A stretch of DNA of 64,000 nucleotides, taken from Eikenella corrodens. Its GTDB lineage: Bacteria > Pseudomonadota > Gammaproteobacteria > Burkholderiales > Neisseriaceae. Every line of letters starts with the position of its first letter. Within the stretch, counting starts at the first letter, position 1. The stretch covers positions 62,001-126,000 of the forward strand of contig NZ_LT906482.1 of the NCBI RefSeq assembly GCF_900187105.1, written 5' to 3'. Position numbers and translations under genes: made by a program. The notes beneath the pieces were generated by a model. It had not been told where the DNA came from, did not search any database, and saw only the letters and a list, made by a program, of their open reading frames with translations. Shown here in pieces: positions 35,540 through 43,450 of the stretch.

Positions 35540-35830
35540 TTAAATCCGGTGCATGGCGTTGAATAAAGCTTCGTTTTGCATACGGATATCCAAGCTCAGC
35601 TTCTCACCGGCTTGGGCGAATACGCTCAGCATTTCTTCGCGGCTTTGCGGGCAGCGGCTGGTATCCATCAGGATAATCATGGTGAAATATTCGCCCATGA
35701 GCTGCTGGCTGATATTGAGGATGTTGATTTGGTGTTCGGCCAAGAGTTTGGATACGTCGTAAACGATGCCGATGCGGTCTTTGCCGATAATGGTGAGTAT
35801 GGAATGGGGGGTGGGTTGGGGCATAGTCAT
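35540..35830 (-). CDS. ACT domain protein (UPF0237)
   Basis: This 96-residue protein consists of an ACT domain (ILTIIGKDRIGIVYDVSKLLAEHQINIL in two parts) typical of small-molecule-sensing proteins of the UPF0237/GcvR-like group. The ligand is unknown. It lies upstream of the DUF711 gene on the same strand, the widespread pairing that suggests the ACT protein regulates or partners the DUF711 protein. Codon use is like its neighbours. Confidence 0.9.
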   Translation of the reverse strand: MTMPQPTPHSILTIIGKDRIGIVYDVSKLLAEHQINILNISQQLMGEYFTMIILMDTSRCPQSREEMLSVFAQAGEKLSLDIRMQNEALFNAMHRI

Positions 35831-35927
35831 TCAATTTCCGTGTGACAATTTGAGGCCTTTGCGAAGTGCCGCTCTGCGGTGTATTCGCAAAGGCCTCTGT
35901 GATATAAGCATAAAACAGTGGCCGCGC

Positions 35928-36698
35928 TCAATCATCCTGTTTGCCGTTTTCTTCGGCATCGGCCACCATCTGTTCGGCGGCTTCTTGGGTGAGGGTGGCG
36001 AAACCGGCAGGCAAATCCAATGCTTCCAACGTGGTTTTGCCGGTGGGTTTGTCGGCCATCTCGGCAAATGCCTGCCGCAGGGCTTCTTGCTGCTCGGCAA
36101 AATCGGGATGCAACACCACCATATGCGTTACGGCGGCAAAACTGCCTTCCTGCAACACGCGCAGTTGCTCAAGCGTACGCTTGCTCATGTGGGCATAGGT
36201 GCTGGCCAGAAAGAAACCGGCCTGTGCTTGGCCTCTAATCAAGGCAGAGGCTGCCTGAGGGAAGGTGGCGGCTTCTTCGATTTTAAGCTGTTCCACATCC
36301 AACCCGGCCTGTTTCAACAAACGCAGGCCAAGACAACGGATATCAGGATTGGGGCCGGTTTTAATCAACGCATCAACCGGCAAATCTTCTATTTTTTGAT
36401 ACTCTGATTCGGCGGATACGGCCACTACGGCTTCATCGAATTTATCTTTCAAACACACCAGCGGCAAATAGCCTTTGTCTTTAATCAGTGCCACGGCATC
36501 AAAAGCATTGGCATAGAGCATATCCATTTTACCGCCCTCGGCTAACTCCTGTATTTCTACAGCATTAGCAGGCAGATGCAAATGGATGGAGAGTTCGGTT
36601 TCGCGCTGTAAATGACTGCTGAGTAGATACCAATGGCTGAAGTGGTCGGGCAGGTAGTCCGGCGCCACCACAAAGTTGATTCCAGCTTGTTGCACCAT
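35928..36698 (-). CDS. PhnD-like substrate-binding protein without a signal peptide
   Basis: This 256-residue protein has the fold pattern of phosphate/phosphonate ABC transporter binding proteins (PhnD/SsuA/THI5-like): the VAPDYLPDHFSHWYLLSSHLQ start, the GGKMDMLYANAFDAV motif and the RGQAQAGFFLASTYAHM segment. The ATG at 36696-36698 has AAGGAAAAAG upstream and starts the protein directly with the mature-like sequence; there is no signal peptide or lipobox. No permease or ATPase gene is adjacent. It is probably a cytoplasmic or orphan binding protein. Confidence 0.7.
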   Translation of the reverse strand: MVQQAGINFVVAPDYLPDHFSHWYLLSSHLQRETELSIHLHLPANAVEIQELAEGGKMDMLYANAFDAVALIKDKGYLPLVCLKDKFDEAVVAVSAESEYQKIEDLPVDALIKTGPNPDIRCLGLRLLKQAGLDVEQLKIEEAATFPQAASALIRGQAQAGFFLASTYAHMSKRTLEQLRVLQEGSFAAVTHMVVLHPDFAEQQEALRQAFAEMADKPTGKTTLEALDLPAGFATLTQEAAEQMVADAEENGKQDD

Positions 36699-36910
36699 AA
36701 AACTTTTTCCTTGTTTTTGCTGGGTAATTCCTGTATTTACAACAAATGAGAATGTGTATTTGTGTTTCAAGATTGGATTGAGGCTACCTGAAAACTTAGA
36801 AATTCAAACATCAACTGCATTCCAAGCGCCCTACCCTTATCGCCCCAAAACAGCATGGGCGAAAAGAGTCATTATCGTTCTAATGTAATTATCTTACCAC
36901 CTTTACCTAC

Positions 36911-36941
36911 GATAAAAAACCACCTATATAGGTGATTTTTT
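36911..36941. terminator. Palindromic bidirectional terminator
   Basis: CACCTATATAGGTG (36921-36934) is a perfect palindrome flanked by AAAAAC on the left and ATTTTTT on the right, so either strand has a U tract. Confidence 0.6.
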
Positions 36942-37060
36942 GCTTGGCATGGATTTGAGAGAAGCAGCATCAGGCAAGGGTTTGCTGCCAATATTGATTC
37001 TCCTCCACCACATCAAGTGTGTATACCCAACACCATACGGCAAAGGCTACCTGAAAATGC

Positions 37061-37090
37061 AAAAGAGCCGGCTGTTTTAGCCGACTCTTT
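37061..37090 (-). terminator. Terminator of the tRNA-Met/tRNA-Ala operon
   Basis: AAAGAGCCGGC (37061-37071) pairs with GCCGACTCTTTT (37079-37090), with one bulge or mismatch, around a short TGTTTTA loop. On the minus strand it follows the 3' end of tRNA-Ala and ends in U-rich sequence (CTCTTTTGC). Confidence 0.6.
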
Positions 37091-37096
37091 TAAATT

Positions 37097-37172
<76 letters not shown>

Positions 37173-37176
37173 AATT

Positions 37177-37253
37177 TGGTGGCGAATCAGGGACTCGAAC
37201 CCCGGACACAAGGATTATGATTCCTCTGCTCTAACCAGCTGAGCTAATTCGCC
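37177..37253 (-). tRNA. tRNA-Met (CAT anticodon, elongator)
   Basis: This 77 nt gene includes encoded CCA (37177-37179). The acceptor GGCGAAT pairs with ATTCGCC, the D-arm has AGCTCAGCTGGTTAGAGC, the anticodon loop is ATCATAA with anticodon CAT, and the T-arm is CCGGGGTTCGAGTCCCTG. It resembles elongator tRNA-Met of E. coli; the initiator is excluded by the paired first acceptor base. A lysidine-bearing tRNA-Ile with CAT is less likely but not excluded from sequence alone. Confidence 0.9.
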
Positions 37254-37272
37254 GCTCATTCAGAAAGCGCGC

Positions 37273-37300
37273 ATTATACGGCTTTCTTAAATTCTGTCAA
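37273..37300 (-). promoter_or_regulatory. Consensus sigma70 promoter of the tRNA-Met/Ala operon
   Basis: On the minus strand a perfect TTGACA (37295-37300) and a perfect TATAAT (37273-37278) are 16 bp apart, and the -10 box is 19 bp upstream of tRNA-Met. A GCGCGC-type discriminator follows, typical of stringently controlled stable-RNA promoters. Confidence 0.85.
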
Positions 37301-37418
37301 ACCCCAAAACACAATTTTTTTGCTACAGCCTGATTTATATAGATAACTAATTTTCACGCTGCTTTTGCACAATCCAAACAGGCCGGCATTCCACTTGCCG
37401 GCCAGTTGGTTTGAAGCA

Positions 37419-37835
37419 TCAATCCGCAAACTGTTTCTTCATGCGCTCTCGCCGCTCTTGCGCTTCCACCGATAAAGTAGCGGTGGGGCGGGCAAGCAGG
37501 CGTTTGAGACCGATGGGCTCGCCGGTATCAACACAATAGCCGTATTCGCCTTCATCAATCTGACGCAGCGAGGCCTGGATTTTATTCAGCAATTTGCGCT
37601 CACGGTCGCGGGTGCGCAACTCCAGCGCATATTCTTCTTCCTGCGTGGCACGATCGGCCGGATCGGGAGCAGCTTCATGGTTTTGCAGATGGCCGGTAGT
37701 GTCGGCCGCCTTTTGAATCAGCTCATCTTGCAGCTTAACCAGCAACTCACGGAAGAAAGCCAGCTGATCGGCATTCATATACTCCTCTTCCGGGCCTTTC
37801 CAGTTGATGATGTCTTGCTCGGTTAATTTTGCCAT
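37419..37835 (-). CDS. dksA: RNA polymerase-binding transcription factor DksA
   Basis: DksA binds the RNA polymerase secondary channel and, with ppGpp, adjusts transcription of rRNA and amino acid genes. The 138-residue protein has the coiled-coil tip acid residues Asp58 and Asp61 (DPADRATQEE). The C-terminal zinc-finger site is degenerate: Cys101 is kept but the other three usual Cys positions are Thr104, Ser122 and Ala125 (compared with the CxxC...CxxC of E. coli). Zinc is therefore unlikely to bind. An AAGGATAAC precedes the ATG. Confidence 0.95.
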   Translation of the reverse strand: MAKLTEQDIINWKGPEEEYMNADQLAFFRELLVKLQDELIQKAADTTGHLQNHEAAPDPADRATQEEEYALELRTRDRERKLLNKIQASLRQIDEGEYGYCVDTGEPIGLKRLLARPTATLSVEAQERRERMKKQFAD

Positions 37836-37927
37836 GAGTTATCCTTTTTGTGAAATTCTACCAACCGCCCCTTCCCGCCAGCGGCTGCTTCTTTTATAAA
37901 AAGGCGGAATATAAAACAGCCGCCAGC

Positions 37928-38488
37928 TTATGGCAAGAGCAAAAAATTCAAATGCATGATAATTGCCGGCAGCCCCCAGCTAATCCAACCCCACAGCAAA
38001 AGTGCCAACAGGCTACCTGAAAAATCCCAGCGGCCAATACGCAAAAAGGCAAACGGGCGGCACAGCGGCTCATACACACGGTTGAGCACTGCCACCAGCG
38101 GCGAATACGCCTGTGATAAAGACAGCACCATGCGCCACAACAAACCGCCAAGCAACACATAAGCCGCCGAACGCGTCAGGGCGAGCGCAGCAAGCAACAC
38201 ATCAGCCGCCGCGATCTGCCAGCCGAACATCCCTGCCGGCAGATTGATGAGCGACAACAACAAATATAACACCGCATACAGCAGCCAGGCCGCCAAAATA
38301 CAGGCACTGTCCAAAACGCCCAAGGGCGGCAGCAGGCGGCGCAGCGGCTTCACCAGCCAGTCGCTGCTGCGGCAGCAAAACTGCGCCAGCGGGTGCATAT
38401 AGTTCAAACGGCCGTATTGCAGCAGGCAGCGCGCCAACAGGAGCATGGCCAGCGCATCGGCGAGCAGGGCGACAAATTGATTAAACAT
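37928..38488 (-). CDS. YggT family membrane protein
   Basis: This 186-residue inner-membrane protein has two YggT repeats (about 5-90 and 100-180) with helices at about 10-25, 60-85, 90-118 and 150-180. YggT proteins are linked to osmotic tolerance and possibly cell division. The gene follows proC by 6 bp, the usual neighbourhood for yggT. An in-frame eikDUS near 38010 encodes FSGSL in a membrane-adjacent segment. Confidence 0.85.
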   Translation of the reverse strand: MFNQFVALLADALAMLLLARCLLQYGRLNYMHPLAQFCCRSSDWLVKPLRRLLPPLGVLDSACILAAWLLYAVLYLLLSLINLPAGMFGWQIAAADVLLAALALTRSAAYVLLGGLLWRMVLSLSQAYSPLVAVLNRVYEPLCRPFAFLRIGRWDFSGSLLALLLWGWISWGLPAIIMHLNFLLLP

Positions 38489-38494
38489 ACCACC

Positions 38495-39289
38495 CTATTC
38501 CGCCAACTGCTCAGCCAATTCCTGCGAACGCGCCACGCAAGCAGCCACGCCCGCGACAATCGCTTCGGCCACACCGTGCGCCTCAAAGCTTTGCAGCGCA
38601 GCATAAGTCGTACCGCCCTTAGAGGTAACTTTTTGGCGCAAATCGGAAAACTCTTCGCCACTCTGCTCGGCCAAACGCACCGCGCCTTGGAAGGTGGCCA
38701 AACTGAGCTGCCGCGCTTCTTCCGCATTGAAACCTTGCTGCCTTGCGGCGTTTTGCAGCGCTTCAAGCAGGTAGAACACATAGGCCGGGCCACTGCCACT
38801 GATACCGGTAATGCGGTGCAGGCCGTCCTCACTATCCAGCCACAGGGTTTGCCCGCTGGCGCGCATGATACGGTCGGCCAATTCCCGGTCGGCAGCGGAT
38901 GCGCCGCTGTCGGCAAACAAGCCGGCCACACCCTGCCCCACTTGCGCCGGCGTGTTCGGCATGATGCGCACGATGCGGCGTGTACCGCCCAACCAGCGGC
39001 TCAAGGCCGCACACGGCAGCCCGGCGGCAATCGACAACACCAGCGCGCCGCCCGTTTGCACCTTTTGCAGCGCCGCCTGCATATCTTGCGGCTTTACTGC
39101 CAACACCAGCACGTCGCCCTCATTCAGCGGCGGCAGCTCTGCAGCAGTGGCGATGCCGTATTGCTGCGCAAGCGTGGCCAGTTTGTCGACACTGTAGTCG
39201 ATGGCACAGATATCGAAACCGCCGGCGCGGCTCATGCCGGCGATAATGGCAGAGGCCATATTGCCTGCGCCGAGAAAATAGATGGTCAT
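38495..39289 (-). CDS. proC: Pyrroline-5-carboxylate reductase
   Basis: ProC reduces pyrroline-5-carboxylate to proline with NADPH, the last step of proline synthesis. The 264-residue protein begins with the nucleotide-binding FLGAGNMASAIIAG. Later motifs include LAVKPQDM, IMPNTPAQVGQGVAG and the signature TGISGSGPAYVFYLLEAL. It precedes yggT on the same strand, suggesting co-expression. AAGGAAACATC precedes the ATG. Confidence 0.96.
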   Translation of the reverse strand: MTIYFLGAGNMASAIIAGMSRAGGFDICAIDYSVDKLATLAQQYGIATAAELPPLNEGDVLVLAVKPQDMQAALQKVQTGGALVLSIAAGLPCAALSRWLGGTRRIVRIMPNTPAQVGQGVAGLFADSGASAADRELADRIMRASGQTLWLDSEDGLHRITGISGSGPAYVFYLLEALQNAARQQGFNAEEARQLSLATFQGAVRLAEQSGEEFSDLRQKVTSKGGTTYAALQSFEAHGVAEAIVAGVAACVARSQELAEQLAE

Positions 39290-39390
39290 GATGTTTCCTT
39301 ATGTGGTGGTTGGAAAGTTTCAGGTAGCCTCATCTACCTACCGACAGGCTACCTGAAAACCTATCTGCATCTTTTCAGGTAGCCTGTTAC

Positions 39391-39936
39391 CTACCAATAT
39401 GCAAACGGATATTGCTCATACAAACCCGGTGCAATGGTATCCATCCGGGTTTTGAAAGCATCCCGTATCGGCTGGCCGGGTTCCGGTTGCGTTTCGAACA
39501 GCCCTTCAAGCTCTTGAAAGAGGAAGGCCGTTTGCAGGAAGGGAATGAATCCGATGCCCATATCGGCAAACCGTGCATCGGCTTCATCGTATTCGCCTTG
39601 ATCGTGGTCATAAAACAAAATGTTCCCGCTCTCTTTGCCGATGAACCAGGTATCGCCCTGCCCCGCATCGCCGATCAGCCAATACCGCGCAGCCACATCG
39701 GGATAGTCGCTGCCCAGGCGGCGGTTTTCGCCAAGCGCGGTCGGGTAATCCCAAAGCCGGATATCGGGCGTGATTTCCACGCTTTCGCATTGCTGCAAAA
39801 AAGACAAATACGCTGCAGGCAAAGGCGGCAGTTTGTCCAAACGCTTAACCGCAACTGCACGCTTGGGCAGCTTAGCCATAATTTGTTCTGCAGAAAGTGG
39901 GGTAAACATGTTTGTCAAGCTGGCTTTGGAAACCAT
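39391..39936 (-). CDS. SMI1/KNR4 (SUKH)-family protein
   Basis: This 181-residue cytoplasmic protein has the fold pattern of SMI1/KNR4 (SUKH) proteins, often immunity proteins against contact-dependent or polymorphic toxins. The region LPPLPAAYLSFLQQCESVEI and the WLIGDAGQGDTWFIGKESGNILFYDHD segment are typical. The start could also be the ATG at 39907-39909 (MFTPLSAEQ); neither has a clear ribosome-binding site. No toxin gene is adjacent, so the role is uncertain. Confidence 0.65.
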   Translation of the reverse strand: MVSKASLTNMFTPLSAEQIMAKLPKRAVAVKRLDKLPPLPAAYLSFLQQCESVEITPDIRLWDYPTALGENRRLGSDYPDVAARYWLIGDAGQGDTWFIGKESGNILFYDHDQGEYDEADARFADMGIGFIPFLQTAFLFQELEGLFETQPEPGQPIRDAFKTRMDTIAPGLYEQYPFAYW

Positions 39937-40043
39937 AGGCTACCTGAAAGCTTCGGCTTCAACGAATTAAATACAGAATCTTCACACAGTACGGCACATT
40001 TTTCAGGTAGCCTCCCCTAGCAGCAAAAGGCTACCTGAAACCT

Positions 40044-40748
40044 TTATTCGCCATAATCCCGCTGCCCGAAAATAGCACTGCCGATACGCACATGGGTAGC
40101 GCCGCAGGCAACGGCAGTTTCCAAATCGTCCGACATGCCCATGGAGAGCACGTCCACATCCAGCCCCTGCGCCTGCAGAAATTGCAGCAATTCGTTCATG
40201 CGGCCAAACTGCTGGCGCAACTCTTCTTCGCTGCTGCCCAGCCGCGCCACGCACATCAGGCCGCGCAGTTTCAGCCTGGGCAGAGAGGCTACCTGAAAAG
40301 CCAGTTCGCTCAACGTTTCCTCTTGCGGCGGCACACCGTGTTTTACGTCTTCACCGCCAATGTTCACTTCAATCAGCACTTGCAGCGGCGGCATAGTTTC
40401 CGGCCGCTGATCGCTCAGGCGGCGGGCGATTTTTTCACGGTCGACGGTGTGTACCCAATGGGCGCGTTCGGCGGCAATGCGGCTTTTGTTGGATTGGATA
40501 TGGCCGATGATGTGCCAGCAGATGTCGGGAATATCGGCCAGCTCGCTGCTTTTCTCTTCAAATTCCTGCAGATAATTTTCGCCGAAATCGCGCTGCGCAC
40601 TTTTCTGGCACAACAGGCGAACATCGGCGGCGGGAAAGGTTTTGCTCACCGCAATCAGTTCAGGCTCGGGGCGGCCTGCCGCTTCGGCGGCAGCCCAAAT
40701 ACGGGCGCGCACGGCGTGCAGGTTCATGGTTAGCACTCTCATCATCAT
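40044..40748 (-). CDS. yggS: YggS-family PLP-homeostasis protein
   Basis: This PLP-binding protein of the PLPHP family (YggS/PROSC) has 234 residues if the first ATG is used. The PLP lysine is in ELIAVSKTFPA (about residue 36). Other motifs are FGENYLQE, WHIIGHIQSNK and the phosphate-binding MSMGMSDDLE and VRIGSAIFG. The start overlaps the nadE stop at 40745; AAGGAAA supports 40748, though a start at MNLHAVRAR (40727) is closer to the usual length. An in-frame eikDUS encodes FQVAS. Confidence 0.92.
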   Translation of the reverse strand: MMMRVLTMNLHAVRARIWAAAEAAGRPEPELIAVSKTFPAADVRLLCQKSAQRDFGENYLQEFEEKSSELADIPDICWHIIGHIQSNKSRIAAERAHWVHTVDREKIARRLSDQRPETMPPLQVLIEVNIGGEDVKHGVPPQEETLSELAFQVASLPRLKLRGLMCVARLGSSEEELRQQFGRMNELLQFLQAQGLDVDVLSMGMSDDLETAVACGATHVRIGSAIFGQRDYGE

Positions 40749-41548
40749 TTTTCCTTTTCATCAAATAATTCGCTGGGAATTTTGCACACGGGGATAGGCT
40801 GGATTTTGTGCAGCGTGGCACGGTGCAGGCGTTGGTAAATCTCGAACACTTCGCGCTCGCGGCCGAAAAATTCTTCTGCGCGGCGGCCGGCTTCGCTTTG
40901 CGCCATCGCCCATTCCAGCTCGGGATAGCTCGCGCCCATCTGCTGCTCGTCGGTGCGCTCTTCGTCCCACAGCCCGTCGGTAGGTGCGGCTTGGCGGATG
41001 GCGGGCAGCACCGCCAAGGCTTCGGCCAGGGTGTATACCTGGGTTTTGAGCAAATCGCCGATGGGGCTTAAATCCACGCCGCCGTCGCCGTATTTGGTGA
41101 AAAAGCCCACGCCGAAATCTTCCACCTTATTGCCCGTGCCCGCCACCAGCAGACCGTTGATTTGGCCGTAGTAATACAGCGCGGCCATGCGCAGGCGGGA
41201 ACGGGTGTTGGCCATGGCCAGGTTTTTATTGGCGGCAGCAGTGTCGGCCACACTGCGCTCGAACTGCTCGAAAGTGGGGGTTAAATCCAGCGTTTGGCTG
41301 CGCACGTTGATAAAACGGTGCTGCAAGTCGGCGATGTGTTCGTTGGCCCGCTGCAACTGGTCGGCCTGTTGGCGGATGGGCAGCACTACGCACAACACGT
41401 CCAGCCCGCTGTGCGCACACAGGGCAGACACCACGGCGGAATCCACCCCGCCGGAAACGCCCACCACAAAACCTTTCGCGCCCGCGCGCACGGCATAATC
41501 GGCCAGCCAGCGGCTGATGTGTCGGATAACGGCTTGGGTTTGCATCAT
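40745..41548 (-). CDS. nadE: NH3-dependent NAD+ synthetase
   Basis: NadE amidates nicotinic acid adenine dinucleotide to NAD+. The 267 residues start at the ATG at 41546-41548 (AGGAAAAAC upstream); a longer form at 41587 lacks support. The ATP-pyrophosphatase P-loop is VSGGVDSAVVSAL, with VGTGNK, and DFGVGFFTKYGDGGVDLSPIGDLLK motifs. No glutaminase domain is present, so ammonia is the likely nitrogen donor. It is followed by yggS with a 4 bp overlap and preceded by a small hypothetical gene 7 bp upstream. Confidence 0.93.
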   Translation of the reverse strand: MMQTQAVIRHISRWLADYAVRAGAKGFVVGVSGGVDSAVVSALCAHSGLDVLCVVLPIRQQADQLQRANEHIADLQHRFINVRSQTLDLTPTFEQFERSVADTAAANKNLAMANTRSRLRMAALYYYGQINGLLVAGTGNKVEDFGVGFFTKYGDGGVDLSPIGDLLKTQVYTLAEALAVLPAIRQAAPTDGLWDEERTDEQQMGASYPELEWAMAQSEAGRRAEEFFGREREVFEIYQRLHRATLHKIQPIPVCKIPSELFDEKEK

Positions 41549-41555
41549 GTTTTTC

Positions 41556-41912
41556 CTATTTTGATGAGCCGCCAACGCATAATTCATCGGCGGCCTGTTG
41601 AATATAAGCGCTCAATGAAGCCAGGCCGGCTTCATCCGCAATCCTTGCATTCTCTTCCAAATAATAATACTGCCCCAGCGAATCGCTCACATCCACCCTG
41701 CCTTGCAAAGTTGCCCGGTTTAGCTCCATTTCGAGCACCACTTCATCGTTATCGCTATTTTTCAGGTAGCCTTCCCGCAGCAGCAGGCTGAGCAGAATCC
41801 TAATCGCACGCGGGCGCACAAAAATATCCGCATCAATTTTCAGCACCCGAATATCGGCCGAAAGCTCGTCGCGCCATTTGATGATGTGTGCCAACAATTC
41901 TATCTCGCTCAT
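41556..41912 (-). CDS. Conserved hypothetical protein upstream of nadE
   Basis: This 118-residue soluble protein starts at the ATG at 41910-41912 with AAGGGTGGC upstream. It begins MSEIELLAHIIKWRDELSADI and has no signal peptide. I recognise no family. A near-perfect eikDUS at 41759-41773 encodes EGYLKN. It lies 7 bp before the nadE start and is probably co-transcribed. Its role is unknown. Confidence 0.55.
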   Translation of the reverse strand: MSEIELLAHIIKWRDELSADIRVLKIDADIFVRPRAIRILLSLLLREGYLKNSDNDEVVLEMELNRATLQGRVDVSDSLGQYYYLEENARIADEAGLASLSAYIQQAADELCVGGSSK

Positions 41913-42094
41913 TTGCCACCCTTCGCTCGGTTGCACGGCAGAGGGTAATATATCGCCAATCCGCCCAAAAGCCAAATGCCAAGCCCAGCCCGGCAATCTG
42001 CTAAAATTCCGCAGAGGCTACCTGAAAACCAAAGCCTCAGCGTAATAACAATGAACGCCGCAGATTTCTGCACCGCTCAAACCGAAAGCAAGCA

Positions 42095-42631
42095 ATGGAA
42101 ACCCTCCGCACCACCCGCCTTATCCTCCGCCCATGGACACTCGCCGACGCTGCCGCGCTCTACGCGCAAGCCCAAAATCCCAAAATAGGCGTCATGTGCG
42201 GCTGGCTGCCGCATAAAAGCGTGGCAGAAAGCCGGGAAATTATCGAACATATCCTGTTTAAGCCCCATTCCTTCGCCATCTGTCTGGCCGACCATCAACT
42301 CATCGGCAGCATCGGCCTCCTCTTCCCAAACGACAGCAATTTGCCACTGGCCGCAGGCGAAGCCGAAATAGGCTATTGGCTGGGCGAAAGCTTCTGGGGC
42401 AAAGGCTATGCCACCGAAGCCCTGCAAGCCATGATTGCCTATTCTTTTGAAAAACTAAGGCTAACCCGCCTATTGGCCGGCGCTTATCAAGAAAACATCC
42501 CCTCACAAAAAGTGCTGGAAAAACGCGGCTTCCGCCACCGGCAAACCATAGAGCACTTCTTTTCCAAGCTCACCGGCGAAACCCACACCGCCATGCTATA
42601 CGCATTAGCCGCCACCCCCATTTTCAGGTAG
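42095..42631 (+). CDS. GNAT family N-acetyltransferase (RimJ/RimL type)
   Basis: This 178-residue acetyltransferase belongs to the RimJ/RimL/SpeG-like GNAT group: METLRTTRLILRPWTLADAAAL at the start, IGYWLGESFWGKGYATEAL (acetyl-CoA binding) and NIPSQKVLEKRGFRH near the C-terminus. Substrate could be a protein N-terminus or small amine. The stop codon TAG is supplied by an eikDUS (42623-42634), so the C-terminal residues IFR are DUS-encoded. Confidence 0.85.
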   Translation: METLRTTRLILRPWTLADAAALYAQAQNPKIGVMCGWLPHKSVAESREIIEHILFKPHSFAICLADHQLIGSIGLLFPNDSNLPLAAGEAEIGYWLGESFWGKGYATEALQAMIAYSFEKLRLTRLLAGAYQENIPSQKVLEKRGFRHRQTIEHFFSKLTGETHTAMLYALAATPIFR

Positions 42632-42657
42632 CCTCTATCACACAGCAAAGGAACCCC

Positions 42658-43059
42658 ATGCTCCATCAACCTCCGCAACAAATCCGCCTGCAAGCCGGCC
42701 GCCAAGGCCTCGTATTAGTTTACCCTGATGCCGAATACACCCTGCCCGCCGAATACCTGCGCGTGTATTCCCCCAGCGCCGAAGTGCGCGGCCATGGCCA
42801 CGGGCAGGCCAAACTGCAAGCCGGCAAAGCCGGCATCAGCATCACCGACCTGCAGCCTGCCGGCAACTACGCCCTCAAAATCACCTTCTCCGACGGCCAC
42901 GACAGCGGCCTCTACAGCTGGGGCTACCTGTATGAATTGGCAAGCGGATACGCTACAATGTGGCCCGATTACCTGCGCCGCCTTGAAGAAGCCGGCGCCT
43001 CCCGCGAACCTACCGAACAAACCCTTGCTATCCCGAAAGGAAAGAAATGTCCGCATTAA
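42658..43059 (+). CDS. DUF971 domain protein
   Basis: This 133-residue cytoplasmic protein has a DUF971 domain (gamma-butyrobetaine hydroxylase-like N-terminal fold; ADL start near LPAEYLRVYSPSAEVRGHG, then GNYALKITFSDGHDSGLYSWGYLYEL in two parts). Such single-domain proteins often accompany ubiE or Fe-S genes; ubiE is 780 bp downstream. AAAGGAACCC precedes the ATG. The next lipoprotein gene begins before its stop codon (13 bp overlap). Confidence 0.85.
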   Translation: MLHQPPQQIRLQAGRQGLVLVYPDAEYTLPAEYLRVYSPSAEVRGHGHGQAKLQAGKAGISITDLQPAGNYALKITFSDGHDSGLYSWGYLYELASGYATMWPDYLRRLEEAGASREPTEQTLAIPKGKKCPH

Positions 43060-43421
43060 GCCGCACACTCCCCGCCCTCATCGCCGCCTCCGTTTTGCTG
43101 CTGGCCGGCTGCGATAAAGTTGCCGACAAAGTTGCCGACAACGCCGCCGGGCAAATCGACGACCAAAAAGCCCGCAGCGAATTCGTTACCAACTGCGCCA
43201 AATCTGCCGTCGAATCCTCCAAAGGCTCAATCAATAACGAAGCAGCCACCAAACTGTGCGGCTGCACCTACGACCAAGCCGCCTCCACCTACAGCAGCTC
43301 CGAAGAGTGGAAGAAAGACCTCATCCGCTACGGCCTGAACCAAAACAACAAAGAGCTGGAAGCCAAAATCCAAGCCGCCATGACCACCTGTATCGACCGC
43401 TTCTCCAAAGGCCAGCTATAA
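43047..43421 (+). CDS. Hypothetical lipoprotein with a CxC motif (copy 1)
   Basis: This 124-residue lipoprotein has a signal with lipobox LLAGC (Cys22), then a charged helical region, EFVTNCAKSAV, and a C-terminal half with LCGCTYDQAASTY and EWKKDLIRYGL. It is a tandem paralogue of the next gene: both have the spacing Cys...CxC...W+-DLIR-GL...C. The four Cys residues may form disulfides or a metal site. I know no function. Its ATG overlaps the DUF971 gene; GAAAGGAAAGAA precedes it. Confidence 0.75.
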   Translation: MSALSRTLPALIAASVLLLAGCDKVADKVADNAAGQIDDQKARSEFVTNCAKSAVESSKGSINNEAATKLCGCTYDQAASTYSSSEEWKKDLIRYGLNQNNKELEAKIQAAMTTCIDRFSKGQL

Positions 43422-43450
43422 CCCTTCTGCAGGCTACCTGAAAGCACTTT

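Larger units (their letters stand above)
36699..37096. other. Intergenic region with a terminator, no gene seen
   Basis: About 400 bp, AT-rich in places. It has two eikDUS copies (about 36781-36792 and 37044-37056), the palindromic terminator at 36911-36941, and a run of AAAGAGCCGGC..GCCGACTCTTT near 37061-37089 that looks like the tRNA operon terminator. No convincing ORF is present. Confidence 0.5.
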
